From Argyresthia goedartella (Eukaryota > Arthropoda > Insecta > Lepidoptera > Argyresthiidae), in NCBI GenBank assembly GCA_949825045.1, contig OX463816.1:13449579-13513578 (forward strand): a DNA stretch of 64,000 nucleotides, written 5' to 3'. The notes beneath the pieces are model-generated. The model was not told where the DNA came from and searched no databases. It saw nothing but the letters and a program-made list of their open reading frames with translations. How positions within the stretch are numbered: the stretch's first letter is position 1; the number at the start of each line of letters is the position of its first letter. Positions 36,801 through 43,640 of this stretch are shown one piece after another. The position numbers were made by a program, and so were the translations under genes.

Positions 36801-39800
36801 TGTTGCCGTTATAACAACATGTATTAAAAACAGAATAAAATAAATATTTAAGAGGGCTCCCATACAACAAACGTTTTTTTTTCACTCGTATTTGCTCGAT
36901 ATTGATGACGGCAACAGGTAAACGCTTGAAATATTCACATAAGGCTAGTACCTATTTAATTGCACATCAAAAATACTGATCTTCACAGGAAAAAAGGATC
37001 AGCAAAAACACTTTTAATGTTTTAAGTATTTTTTTTGTTCTTACATGGTCAACCTAAAACGAAAGATAAAGGGGGCTTCGCTTCGCTCACACCCTTTACC
37101 CATCACCTAAGCTACCGCAGTATTTTGCCCTGATATTTGCTGTGAAAATCAGTATATTTGCTGTGCAAATCAGTAGTATTGATGTGCAGTTTAATATTTC
37201 CCTTCACATAATATTTAGTTATATACCTATTTACTTTAAAAATTAATAAATAAATTAAAATAAAACAAATATTTAAGGGCATACCATACAACAAACATGT
37301 TTTTTTTTGCCGATTTATTAGGTAATGTTACGGAACCTTTCGTGCGCGAGTCGGACTCGCTCTTGGCCGGTTATGTAATCTTGAAAATTGTAACATCGCT
37401 TTTTAGACAATTCGTTTTTTCATGATTTTAAATTCTTAAATGGCAATTTCAACTTCACCAGAGTATCTTGTTGTAGTAGAGAACGTACACTTGAAAGAAT
37501 TGCAACCTTTCGCCAGTCAACCGAGGCGCAACTAGTCTGTGATTATGCAACTAGTCTGTGATTATTTCTTAGATTTTAACCTGAGAAATAATTGCTAATT
37601 TTGGAGAACATTGTAAGGTTCTTGGGTACATACATTATATTTTCAAAATTGACTAGCAGAACAATTGTGTGCTCAAACCGTTACTCTAGGTAGAAGCAGC
37701 AAATGTACCTACTTCGCGTATACAATAGGTGCAACGGCCGGGAAACGAACCCGGGCCGCCCGCGTGGCAGGCGAGCATTCTACCACATTTTGGGAATTGG
37801 GTGAAATGTCTCATCTTTGTCGTCGTTGACACGTCTCAGTCGTTCTTATGACTCGTAGATAGGAGTGTATTTGCTATGACCATAAACTTTTGTATATGAA
37901 AAATTGACAGGGTTGGTTCGCATACATATTGGCTTACGGCATCTACTTATAGTATAGTATTGAGAAAGATTACAACTAGTACTGGTGAGAATTTAGGCGA
38001 TGACCTAGCATCATGTTGAGAATTTTTCTTTGTACACCAAGCTTTGGCTGTATTAACTATGATGAAAACTACATTTACCTCTATGAGTTCGCCTTTGTAT
38101 TCGCCATTCTCAGGTACAATAAGCACACATTTGGGTAGAGTATTGTTTGTCAAATACGACTCCCAATCGTGGTAGACTCTGGCATTCTCATCAATAAATA
38201 TTTTGCATGTTTTGGCTGAAAATAGAATTAACAATTTGACAAAATAGGTAACTATTCCTGTCTCTTACTCAAGATGCAATTGACTTATCACCCGCCATCA
38301 ATGCTAAGAAAATGGATGTGATTTGACATTTGAGAATGAAAAGTCATGTGACTCAAGAATACTTATTTCAGTAAAGGCAGGAATGCTTATACCTATTTTA
38401 ACCTATACCTGTTATCATTTTGCCCAAATAATATTAAATGCCATTTACCTATGTTGAAAATTATGGCTGACCTTGCTTCGGGTATACTTATTTCTCATTA
38501 TATCACTCATTCGGACAAAATATTGACGTGGCAGGGGAATATTAGATTTTACGGCCTTTAGACATCTTAGTTTTAGATAAATGTAAGTGAAAGAGGTACG
38601 ATGAATTGAATTTAGAAACAAATATGTTACCTTCTACAGTAATAGGAATGCATTTCCGGACTCTAAAGACGGCGGTGCACCAGATATCAATATCATTTCT
38701 CTGGTGAAGATCTAACCAATGGTTGGACGGCTCCAATTTATAAAACTTCACAGTTCTTGGCTTAGCGCAGACAATAAGTAGCACTGACATCATAATATCA
38801 TCATCATTATATGAATATTTGCCTGGAATTTAAAAACAGGCCAATTAAAAATTCAATAAAAATAAGTGATAGCATATTCCAAAAAATAAAAATACTAATC
38901 TAGATAAGGTATGTAAATTCTAGTCTAGATTTTGATAAATTCTAGTAGGAACTCTTTGTAATTATTCTTCTTTATTGCACATCCATTTCAATGCACTATT
39001 TTTAGGTCTATTTCATTAATTTTGTAACTTATTAATGTGAATTGATTTGGGTTGGGTTTTGATCATGGACACCTGATTTTAATTACTAGAGTTATTGAGG
39101 GTCCTCCTCAACAACTCTAGTTAGTTGACTATACTCTAAACCTTTTACCCTAGTCTTAATTGTCCTAAACTTTTTTTGGATGTACAATACCTTAAACAAA
39201 ATATTATTTTGTATGCCTGAAATGGAACTAAATTTTTACTCTTTACTCGTTTCTGACATCTATTATGAAATGTGTATCATTTCATAATAGATGTCAGATA
39301 CATATTGTAAAGTTGGGTGCAATGGAATGTGGATAAAGTAGTGTACAGATGTAGTGAATAATCCTTTCCTATCGGCAAAACTCGGAACAACGATAACACC
39401 CGAATGGTGCCGATGTGTCTATGAATTACTGTATTATTAAATTACGTGTAGGTATCAAATAAATCGCATACTTTATTTATCAATGTCAAATGTCAAATTG
39501 CCCGTTTGACGTATATTACACTGAGATGTTAAAACCACCACGATTCTATCATATAAGGAATTCGTTAGGTAAACAAAAATATAACTAGTTACTGAGGACG
39601 TTTTATTTCAATAAAACACACTGATAAAAACCAAATTCCGGTTGGGATGATCTAATGATTCTATAAGGATTGGAACCCCAAAAGTCTAACTATAAGTCAA
39701 AACTACAGTAGGATTTTGCAGACCTTTTTTATAACAATAAATTTTTGTAATTAATTAAAAATACTATGACATAACAAAAAAGACACCTCAACATAAAACA

Positions 39801-42800
39801 AAACAAACCAGCAGAGAAATGAATATAAATAAATATGATTTTCTGATTGGATGAACAACTTCGATTATGACAGCGGGATGAGAGGAGGAGGAGCGGGGTG
39901 GACAGTGAGATGCGAAACAATACTTCCAACTTCCATATCACAGTCAGAATCAGAACTATTTTCTGGTGTATTATCGTCAGAGTTTTCATGAACGGTGATT
40001 ACAAAACTAGCCATATAATTTTCCAACTCAGGTTCGTGTTTTCGGTACTCGTTTTCGCATTTGATGGCGTGGTCACATACTTTGGCCCAAACATCGGAAC
40101 CAATCATATTAACCTTTTCCTGTACCAATTGTTTCACAGTAGTCATATTCATACTAATGTTTCTTTTGGATACGTATCCCTTTATTTGAGACCATATGTT
40201 TTCAATCGGATTGAAATCAGGATGATATGGTGGCAATCTTAGTATGCTGTGTCCATATTCGTTCATAAGTTTATCTATAGTATTCTACAAAGTCTTGATT
40301 GTACTTGCAAATAATTTCATATATTTAAAGTTTTGTTAATGACGGATCAATCGGAACGTTATGTTTGGATAGCCAATCAATCATGTCTTGCTTCCTGGTA
40401 TTTGAATTAGGAGTTTTTTCTACGTACTTATTATGATATGCAGCATTATCTTCTACTAGTACTGAATGTGGAGCTAAGTTTGGAATGAGTTGATTACGAA
40501 GCCATTTTTCATAGTTTTCATTGTTCATCGCGTTGTGATAGTCACCTGTTTTATCAGTAGACTGATACATTAACAATGCCCCAGGTATAAACCCCTTTCT
40601 ACTACCAGCGTGCACTATTATAAGACGTTGTCCTTTAGAAATTAACTGTTTCACTCCGTTTTCTGACGAGTCAGCCCAGCTTTTACCTGCCAAATGTGAG
40701 GTATGGATGTATGTTACATCCATATAAACAATCTCTCTCCCTTGCAATCTGTACTTTTTTATCGCGGCTAAAAACTTTACTTTTTTTAAACGAACATCAT
40801 CTTTCTCGATAATTAATTTTCTGTTGTTTTCAACTTTTTTATACCGAAATCAAATTTTTCTAAGAATTTTTCTTAGCGTAAAGTCACATCCCTTAAAATT
40901 TATGGCTTCGGATAACTTGGACTTCAGGGCTTTAATTGTAGGTACTTGTTTGTATATCAAATGGAAATTATACACTAATCGGCGTATAACGTTCTAGTCA
41001 AAATCGTCAAGACCTAGACAAAATAATTTATTTGGTCTACCCATTGAGAAATTCCACTGGCCTCCGAAACTCGTTTTTGGACTTTACAAAAGTAAGCAGT
41101 ATAGTTGGTATGTTTTAATTTATCATTTTCAGTTAAGAAATATAAATAAATATTGAAAATTACTTCGCAGGCTTGCCGATCTAAACGTTTCCCTTTTCTT
41201 AGTGCTTTCGGCATGTCTGTTATAAATTGTTAATGTGGATCGAATAAAATCAATGTTTATTATTTACAAAAATGACAGACAAGAGTGAAATGTAAAGTCA
41301 AAAAAAAATATATAGGTGGCCTGCATTAATACACGAGTCCATGAAGTTTATCACAAAATCTAACATAAATATCAACAAAATATTTCTGTGGTATTAACTA
41401 CTCTAATAGATACTTCCTCTTGCAATGCGACCGTTCCCTATGTTGTCTCGATGGGTACTGAGTGCGATGAAATAGTAAGACAAAAATGAACATTTCCGAG
41501 AAAATACGAAAGGAAAGGATTATTCACTACATCTGTACCTAGTATAGCGAACTTGGCTGTTTTATTTGACTTATTTTGAAATCTGAGTCAGGGCACCCCA
41601 CTTACTAGGCAGTCTTGTGGCTACTATTAGGTTAGTGTTGGTACCAAATCGACATCTGGGCAGTCCTAAAGCGATTTCGAACATCAATCTACAAATAATT
41701 TGTAGAAATCCTAACCCTTATCGTGGCGGGCGCCATTTTGAAAAATTACGCTCAACCGGCAAGGGGGCTACGTGGGTGGTCCCCGCGGGCTGTTGCCTGC
41801 TCCTACTAAAACGTCGCTCACGGCGTTTTATTGTTAGAATTGCCATGAAACAAGCTAATTTAGTGTTTAAGAATGAAAACAATAATGTATTCGTGAGCCT
41901 AGCTGTCCCAGGTCAAACCTAGCATTTAAATTAAATTGATTAATTAATTATTTTATTAATTAATAAAATTAATAAAAATTATATTAAACACATTTTTTAC
42001 TAACTTTCTGTTTTATTTATACAATATGTACAACACCAACCTTAGTATCAATTAAAAATAATTCATTTCTAGCGAAAAACATGTGAAACGCGATTCAATC
42101 AAAACGCGGTGAAAGCGCGCGAGAAATCGTTCCGATAAACTGGGTCAGAACTCATTTTTTTCCTATGCACGGACTGGTTTTTGATAGCTCCACAGATACG
42201 TTCGTGTATGGGGTACCAACTGTAAGTACAAAAGCGGCTCCCAACCTATATTTTTAGTTTAAAAGCGCCCATCTCTATACGACCGGAAATCCGCCTGCTG
42301 CGGGTCGCTTGCCGGTCGACGCATTTTGCAAACTTGCCCGCTGCGGGCGTTCGACGGTCCAAAGGCTATAATAAAAATAACCTCAAATGCAATTTTTTAA
42401 AAATTCATAACAAAATCCCCTGGTTTCCGACAATTGAGACCCAGGTTCTCCTACCCCTCCCCTCCGCCAAATTCAGGTGTCCATGATCAAAACCTTTACC
42501 ATTGATTTCAACATGTCAATATTTATTTTAGGTACCTAGAAGAAGTCTCTGTGAAGTTGCTCCATTATTAGTAAATAAGCTTGTGATGTTCCATAAGAGA
42601 AAACTTACTTTGTTCACACAACTTCTCAAACACTTTCATGACTTGTTCTCTTTGCCTGCTTGTGTATCCCTCAAGACGGACTTCTTCTGAGATTTCAGCC
42701 AGGTCACCCTCACTACTTGGGCTGCCATGCAATGCAAATGCAATGTTCTGTAGCAAGTAGTTCCTGTCACTCTTTGCATATCTGGAAATCACATAGTACT

Positions 42801-43214
42801 GATAAACATTTACATTCCTACCATATCTTCATTCCTACCATATCAGGGACAATGTTTTTTTATTACTCAGGTCACTTTTATTGTCACATTAGGAAATACG
42901 ACTAATAGATAACATTGCATGCTTAATTATCTTAACAAAAGGATGACTCACTTGATCCAATCACAATCCGGAAGGTTCTCAAAGTATTCCTGTTGGATCT
43001 GTGCTGGCGTCATCCCCTCAGACATGTGCTCCTGGCCTTGATTGCCAATGATATTGACACCATCGGGTAGAAGAGGAGTGCTCAAAAGATGTGGCATTTC
43101 TGCTGCATCTGACATTGTTGAATCCATAGGAATATCACTGACATTTTCAATTGCTTCGAAGCCCATTTCGCAGATTTCTGAATTCGTGGATGTCTCCATC
43201 ACTTTATCGCCCAT
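22172..43214 (-). CDS. Nine-exon host gene, DUF4781-like protein of unknown function
   Basis: Exons (minus strand, in order): 43214-42952, 42781-42609, 38822-38631, 38215-38079, 36306-36052, 35769-35638, 25967-25866, 25020-24848, 23012-22172. Each exon pair joins in frame across GT...AG sites, giving 755 residues. The start ATG has a good context (purine at -3, G at +4). Recognisable stretches are '[20 protein letters not shown]', '[14 protein letters not shown]', an Ala/Gly/Val-rich segment that may be membrane-active (exon 5) and '[20 protein letters not shown]' (exon 9). The overall pattern resembles insect proteins annotated DUF4781, from memory and unverified. The exact 3' end is uncertain: a GTGAGG donor at 22186 could replace the stop. 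Coding DNA is GC-richer than the introns. Confidence 0.75.
23556..24716 (+). pseudogene. RTE-type LINE reverse transcriptase, 5'-truncated, in host intron 8
   Basis: A 386-residue frame antisense to the host gene. RT blocks: '[20 protein letters not shown]', '[12 protein letters not shown]', '[13 protein letters not shown]' and catalytic '[12 protein letters not shown]'. The C-terminal '[10 protein letters not shown]' and '[16 protein letters not shown]' are typical of the RTE clade. The endonuclease and the first RT blocks are missing, so the copy is truncated at its 5' end near 23575. The frame itself is open throughout. It ends in a T-run and lies wholly within the intron. Confidence 0.88.
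24780..24824. repeat. 45-base T run at the RTE 3' end
   Basis: An uninterrupted T run directly after '...GACATGGTGGGCTCG', the end of the RTE fragment, and 23 bases from the splice donor of host exon 8. In the host transcript this reads as poly(A) within the intron. Confidence 0.95.
24848..25020 (-). CDS. DUF4781-like gene, exon 8 (residues 419-475)
   Basis: Acceptor 'tttttattacag', donor 'gtaggtag', phases 0 and 2. Encodes '[20 protein letters not shown]' and '[12 protein letters not shown]'. The poly(T) end of an RTE fragment starts 23 bases past the donor. Confidence 0.85.
25391..25505 (+). repeat. Lepidopteran dispersed repeat ('ACCCTATTACTAAGCCTCCG'), 5' part
   Basis: Shares 'GACCCTATTACTAAGCCTCC', 'GCTGTCCGTCCGTC' and 'GAACCGTAATAGG' with 36677-36850 and 44405-44590. 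It lies in host intron 7. I know this sequence as a very common element of moth and butterfly genomes. Confidence 0.7.
25866..25967 (-). CDS. DUF4781-like gene, exon 7 (residues 385-418)
   Basis: Acceptor 'tatcatcttccag', donor 'gtaggtgc', both phase 0. Encodes '[20 protein letters not shown]' through 'SLFHIILK'. The preceding intron is 9.7 kb and contains the nested LINEs. Confidence 0.85.
26004..26178. mobile_element. MITE with 32 bp perfect TIRs (TGCACATCAAAAATACTG)
   Basis: Left arm 26004-26035 and right arm 26147-26178 are inverse copies starting TGCACATC. TTAA-containing flanks on both sides suggest a TTAA-type target. It contains the shared core 'TATCAGGGCAAAA'. Its right end is in host intron 6, 37 bases from the acceptor of exon 7. 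A second copy is at 36961-37188. Confidence 0.8.
26513..26577. repeat. Small inverted-repeat element, second copy
   Basis: 'TTGGTTGGTTAAATCAGACA' and 'CTCTCTAGACCGTTAATTAA' match 34037-34112 in reverse and the left half of 20338-20406. Confidence 0.6.
26584..26800. repeat. Dispersed MITE-like repeat with the TATCAGGGCAAAA core
   Basis: 'GTTTAACAATCTGTCTTACC', 'GAAAACAAGATGGCGTCACC' and 'CAGCTGATTTGCACAGCTTT' recur inverted at 45112-45270. The core 'TATCAGGGCAAAACATTGCG' links it to four other elements in the window. Confidence 0.65.
26849..27718 (-). mobile_element. LINE family C, 3' part (interrupted by LINE A)
   Basis: The C-terminal RT region (27707 down to 27084: '[20 protein letters not shown]', '[20 protein letters not shown]') and 3' UTR end in a (TTTATC)n tail at 26849-26871. 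The 5' part of the same copy is at 32347-33990. Between them lies LINE A, and removing it and one TAATAT copy restores a continuous reading frame. Confidence 0.9.
28080..28165. repeat. TG/CA-rich simple repeat in the LINE A 3' UTR
   Basis: Repeated TGTGTATGTGTAAG-type words end in a pure (GT)n run next to the ORF2 stop. Related GTGTGTATG words appear in the spacer between ORF1 and ORF2 (31210-31330). Confidence 0.8.
28165..31113 (-). CDS. LINE A ORF2: endonuclease and reverse transcriptase, 982 residues, intact
   Basis: This protein nicks target DNA and reverse-transcribes element RNA there. The apurinic-type endonuclease is complete: Asn45 in '[10 protein letters not shown]', Glu74 in 'ILTECWLPC', 'SGDINIDI' (Asp177, Asn179) and 'TDHSATIV' (Asp239, His240). 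The RT (roughly residues 500-770) shows '[20 protein letters not shown]', '[11 protein letters not shown]', '[20 protein letters not shown]' and catalytic 'YADDTAI'. No stop or frameshift interrupts the frame. Full length and all catalytic residues suggest recent activity, although the matching ORF1 is broken. The clade is Jockey/CR1-like (Daphne-like is possible); not resolved. Confidence 0.93.
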   Translation of the reverse strand: MTDSINNLQNSIDDFNLSKTISCHPEDCKIHLLNYNNKLIFLTQNIRSINANFDSLQTLTHRVNLEMDILILTECWLPCLSNTILPQLTDYSVCQTTKHLNQSDGVVAYVKNNINYTVEEPDFHNSASVLVLKLINDVAIICIYRSPSITNIDQFISHLSTLFKTLSTFRSVIISGDINIDIKPTSRDPHCQNYLNHLAFLGFLPAHTLPTRANNCLDHTFVRTNAILTTLVIETSVTDHSATIVSINKSHYDAPAIKSINKIDYKSLDQDMEKLNSADLSTSPNPDTTIDTLVTFITDAIAKNTSTIILSKRKSILKPWITPGLLKCMRNRDRMHRKAKNTPDNEVLKITYVRYRNFCNKIIKKAKRLYDTQDLIDAGKNSKRLWQSIQRITNTSKIRKASNQLLFSSIPPKDSCNNVNSFFASIGENLANSIVPNTSPSCRTISSTSSTHPSFHSSSFVLLDTDPDEVSSIISSLRLFASTGWDGISSLILKRYTKVLTPILSRIFNHCFQTGIFPTSFKKAIIHPIFKGGDGNSVNNYRPIAVLTALSKVLERLINNRLVDYLEKNRILSTNQYGFRRNLSTSNAVQHVIDTVVNGLNNKKKVLTIFLDLAKAFDTVPTPSLLLKLEAIGVRGTQLDLFHSYLSERSQSVKIKEFQSDETPINYGVPQGSILGPTLFLVFINDLCNLHIPNGNITTYADDTAITVCANTWDKLQDEAQHNFNLVSDWLKEHALTLNVDKTKFLTYSISSNSQPVRPIHIWAHSCVTPWHCSCPLLSSTDTIKYLGVTLDQHLNFKAHISILTGRVRKLIYIFKRRRHVAHSSIIRMLYLTLCQSILTYCIVSWGGAPKTTMKPLETAQRAILKIATSRPILFPTQQLYKECKVLSVRQLFITQTILLQHKLTPPKTITKRRTDRICSVPTPNFSFTKRFFPYLGPFLYNKISSSLSIQLLSDVECLRKIADFFQNLSYNESEEFFNPLI
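31415..32343 (-). pseudogene. LINE A ORF1 (coiled coil and Baculo_FP-type C-terminus), one stop and one frameshift
   Basis: The RNA-binding chaperone protein of the LINE. The first 226 residues are an acidic/basic head ('[14 protein letters not shown]'), a long coiled coil ('[20 protein letters not shown]') and an RRM-like region ('[13 protein letters not shown]', '[10 protein letters not shown]'). A TAA at 31663-31665 replaces a probable Lys codon. The same frame continues ('[16 protein letters not shown]') until about 31575. The remainder, '[19 protein letters not shown]' to the TGA at 31415-31417, is one frame over. That C-terminal pattern is like the FP-type domain known in several insect LINE ORF1 proteins. 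Confidence 0.8.
32347..33990 (-). pseudogene. LINE family C ORF2, 5' part of the interrupted copy
   Basis: The frame starts with the end of the endonuclease ('[10 protein letters not shown]') and runs through the linker into the RT ('[19 protein letters not shown]', '[16 protein letters not shown]'). A TAA at 32683-32685 stands where a Gln is expected, and the same frame resumes with '[20 protein letters not shown]'. The catalytic box reads 'LFAEDSTVY', so the first Asp of FADD has become Glu. A one-base shift near 32480 precedes the insertion point of LINE A. The copy is 5'-truncated near 33990 and was dead independently of the insertion. Confidence 0.88.
34037..34112. repeat. Small inverted-repeat element, third copy
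   Basis: 'GTCTAGAGAGTTAGTTAAGT' and 'TGTCTGATTTAACCAACTAA' match 20338-20406 and, inverted, 26513-26577. Confidence 0.6.
34165..34398 (-). mobile_element. SINE family 2, longest copy
   Basis: Read on the minus strand it begins with the tRNA-like 'CCTCTGTGGCGTTGCGGTTG' and 'GGTATGAATCCCGACTGGGG' (B-box-like), followed by the body 'GTACCCACGATAAAGGGTAT'. Four shorter copies occur in the window. It lies in host intron 6. Confidence 0.7.
34409..35616. mobile_element. Foldback element with arms of about 340 bp, containing a MITE
   Basis: The left arm (34409-34770) and right arm (about 35280-35616) are inverted copies. Both carry 'AAAGGCCGGCATTTAATC', 'CGAGTTGGCTAAAC', 'TGCCTAGCCAAATGATTAAA', 'TTTGCGTTTTTCT' and 'CCCGAGTTTCGCG'. 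The centre is occupied by the MITE at 34824-35218. The right end stops about 21 bases from the splice donor of host exon 6. Confidence 0.85.
34824..35218 (+). mobile_element. MITE with CGTTAGTTTATNAACTAACG palindromes, copy 2
   Basis: The ends ATATGTCACCGTAAGAT and (inverted) ATATGTCACTATAAGAT continue into similar sequence for about 40 bp. Internally the palindrome 'CGTTAGTTGATAAACTAACG' and variants recur several times on both sides. The middle contains the core 'TATCAGGGCACACTGCGGTA'. There is no coding capacity. An inverted copy is at 19965-20325. Confidence 0.8.
35638..35769 (-). CDS. DUF4781-like gene, exon 6 (residues 341-384)
   Basis: Acceptor 'cttacttgcag', donor 'gtactgtc', both phase 0. 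Encodes '[20 protein letters not shown]' and an Ala/Gly-rich stretch. A foldback transposon begins about 21 bases past the donor. Confidence 0.85.
36052..36306 (-). CDS. DUF4781-like gene, exon 5 (residues 256-340)
   Basis: Acceptor 'ttttattcaag', donor 'gtgggc', both phase 0. Very GC-rich (GCC/GCG codons) against AT-rich flanks. Encodes '[18 protein letters not shown]' and an Ala/Gly/Val-rich, possibly membrane-inserting segment '[20 protein letters not shown]'. Confidence 0.85.
36336..36545 (-). mobile_element. SINE family 2, partial copy
   Basis: 'TAGGATACCCTGTGTTGTGG', 'CTAGAAACAGCGATGTCAC' and 'CCTGGGTATTTTTTTT' match the copies at 34165-34398 and 47660-47835. It begins about 30 bases from the acceptor of host exon 5. 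Confidence 0.65.
36677..36910 (+). repeat. Lepidopteran dispersed repeat, longer copy
   Basis: Contains 'CGGGACCCTATTACTGAGCC', 'CCGTCCGTCCGTCCGTC', 'GTATCTCGTGAACCGTAATA' and 'GAAATTTTCACAGATGATGT', then '...CTCCCATACAACAAACG'. Its usual 3' end ('CGTGCGCGAGTCGGACTCGC', then 'CTTGGCCGG') is at 37340-37370, separated by the MITE 36961-37188. Confidence 0.75.
36961..37188. mobile_element. MITE with TGCACATCAAAAATACTG termini, second copy, inserted in the dispersed repeat
   Basis: The left end is TGCACATCAAAAATACTGAT and the right end is its inverse ending GATGTGCA. TTTAA flanks both ends. It carries the shared core ('GCTACCGCAGTATTTTGCCC'). The surrounding dispersed repeat continues on both sides. 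Confidence 0.7.
37340..37375 (+). repeat. 3' end of the lepidopteran dispersed repeat
   Basis: 'TTTCGTGCGCGAGTCGGACT' and 'CGCTCTTGGCCGG' form the known terminal signature of this repeat family, preceded by '...CATACAACAAACATG' at 37287-37300. Confidence 0.7.
37528..37565. repeat. Exact tandem duplication of 19 bp
   Basis: GCAACTAGTCTGTGATTAT occurs twice without a spacer (37528-37546 and 37547-37565). Intronic. Confidence 0.95.
37730..37788 (-). pseudogene. tRNA-Gly(GCC) pseudogene, 5' end replaced
   Basis: On the minus strand 'TGGTAGAATGCTCGCCTGCC' and 'ACGCGGGCGGCCCGGGTTCG' reproduce the D arm, anticodon arm (GCC) and T arm (GGTTCG B box) of eukaryotic tRNA-Gly, followed by '...CCCGGCCGTTGCA' as acceptor 3' strand. 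The matching 5' acceptor strand and first half of the D arm are absent ('CCAATTCCCAAAATG' instead), so it cannot fold into a full tRNA. It lies in host intron 4. Confidence 0.8.
38079..38215 (-). CDS. DUF4781-like gene, exon 4 (residues 210-255)
   Basis: Acceptor 'ctattttcag', donor 'gtaaatgt'. It encodes '[20 protein letters not shown]' and 'GEYKGELIE', the most family-like stretch of the protein. Confidence 0.85.
38631..38822 (-). CDS. DUF4781-like gene, exon 3 (residues 146-209)
   Basis: Acceptor 'aaattccag', donor 'gtaacata'. It encodes '[20 protein letters not shown]' through '[16 protein letters not shown]'. The 3.8 kb intron before it holds a transposon nested in another. Confidence 0.8.
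39085..39121. repeat. Short-loop inverted duplication (16 bp arms, 5-base loop)
   Basis: ACTAGAGTTATTGAGG / CCTCAACAACTCTAGT with one mismatch and loop GTCCT. Confidence 0.9.
39252..39298. repeat. Perfect short-loop inverted duplication (21 bp arms, 5-base loop)
   Basis: The left arm TCTGACATCTATTATGAAAT(G) is followed by loop TGTAT and its exact inverse. Confidence 0.95.
39346..41535 (-). mobile_element. IS630-Tc1-mariner-type DNA transposon with TA duplication
   Basis: The termini CAGATGTAGTGAATAATCCT (plus about 8 further matching bases) are inverted copies at the two ends. TA flanks both (39344-39345 and 41536-41537). The 2,190 bp contain one minus-strand transposase. It lies inside the TIR pair 39055/42494, so it is the younger insertion. 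Confidence 0.85.
39865..41214 (-). pseudogene. DDE transposase of the IS630-Tc1-mariner superfamily, frameshifted
   Basis: The start is ATG at 41214 ('[20 protein letters not shown]', basic N-terminus). Catalytic motifs follow in at least two further frames: '[12 protein letters not shown]' (first Asp, near 40725), '[13 protein letters not shown]' (second Asp, near 40455) and '[20 protein letters not shown]' (Glu, near 40210). Family members usually read DETW at the first site; here it is DVTY. An acidic tail '[12 protein letters not shown]' precedes the stop. There are at least two frame changes (41014-40747 and near 40320), one of which could be an intron. Confidence 0.8.
42609..42781 (-). 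CDS. DUF4781-like gene, exon 2 (residues 88-145)
   Basis: Acceptor 'gatttccag', donor 'gtaagttt'. It encodes '[20 protein letters not shown]' and a charged helix ending 'VFEKLCEQ'. Phases 2 and 1 match the neighbouring exons. Confidence 0.8.
42952..43214 (-). CDS. DUF4781-like gene, exon 1 (residues 1-87)
   Basis: Starts '[20 protein letters not shown]' and ends '...[11 protein letters not shown]' across a gtgagt donor in phase 2. Acidic and apparently disordered. The frame stays open 45 bases further upstream but without another ATG. Confidence 0.75.
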
Positions 43215-43565
43215 CTTGTATTGTTGAACACCTTCAAGTCCCACTTTATTAAAACACAATCAACCCTGAAACTAAGCTTATGAAAAGGTTAAACCACAGA
43301 ACAAATATAGCCGTTAAACACTTGAGTGGATCGTATCGATGAACTAAATCAATCGAAAAGATTGGAAAAATACCACGGAAAATCAGTCTGAATCACTGAA
43401 ATTATAAATATTTTATAAATATTTTCGTTGCGCAATTAGCGATGTAAACAAAGAAAGATCAAGCTAAAGTGACATTTTCTTTTTTTTCCGTCTTTATCCC
43501 TAAGGAAAGGCAATAGCAATCAAAGCCGTACAGCCATGTCTTCAGTGTTTACATCTACTTATTTC
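43215..43565 (-). promoter_or_regulatory. Presumed 5' UTR and promoter of the DUF4781-like gene
   Basis: The sequence upstream of the start codon lacks another ATG for at least 45 bases in frame. No TATA box or initiator was recognised. A pair of perfect palindromes lies 350-430 bases upstream of the start codon. Assigned by position only. Confidence 0.35.
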
Positions 43566-43640
43566 GACAGTGACAGGCTAATTATAGCCTGTCACTGTCA
43601 CCACAGAATACATTAATTATAATGTATTCTGTGGTGACAG
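43566..43640. repeat. Two overlapping perfect palindromes with ATTA loops
   Basis: 43566-43599: 15 bp arms GACAGTGACAGGCTA / TAGCCTGTCACTGTC. 43595-43640: 21 bp arms starting CTGTCACCACAGAATACATT. Both have the 4-base loop ATTA, and they share the five bases CTGTC. Confidence 0.95.

Larger units (their letters stand above)
39055..42494. mobile_element. Outer TIR element (GGTTTTGATCATGGACACCT) carrying a second transposon
   Basis: The first 22 bases GGTTTTGATCATGGACACCT(GA) at 39055-39076 are repeated inverted without mismatch at 42473-42494. Apart from the DDE element at 39346-41535, the interior (about 1.25 kb) has no recognised gene. No target duplication was found, so the pair could also be two solo ends. 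It lies in host intron 2. Confidence 0.55.

Noticed and set aside
41617..41922. 101-residue plus-strand frame
   Set aside because: No motif and unlike host coding sequence; it lies inside the TIR pair 39055/42494 and is probably chance.
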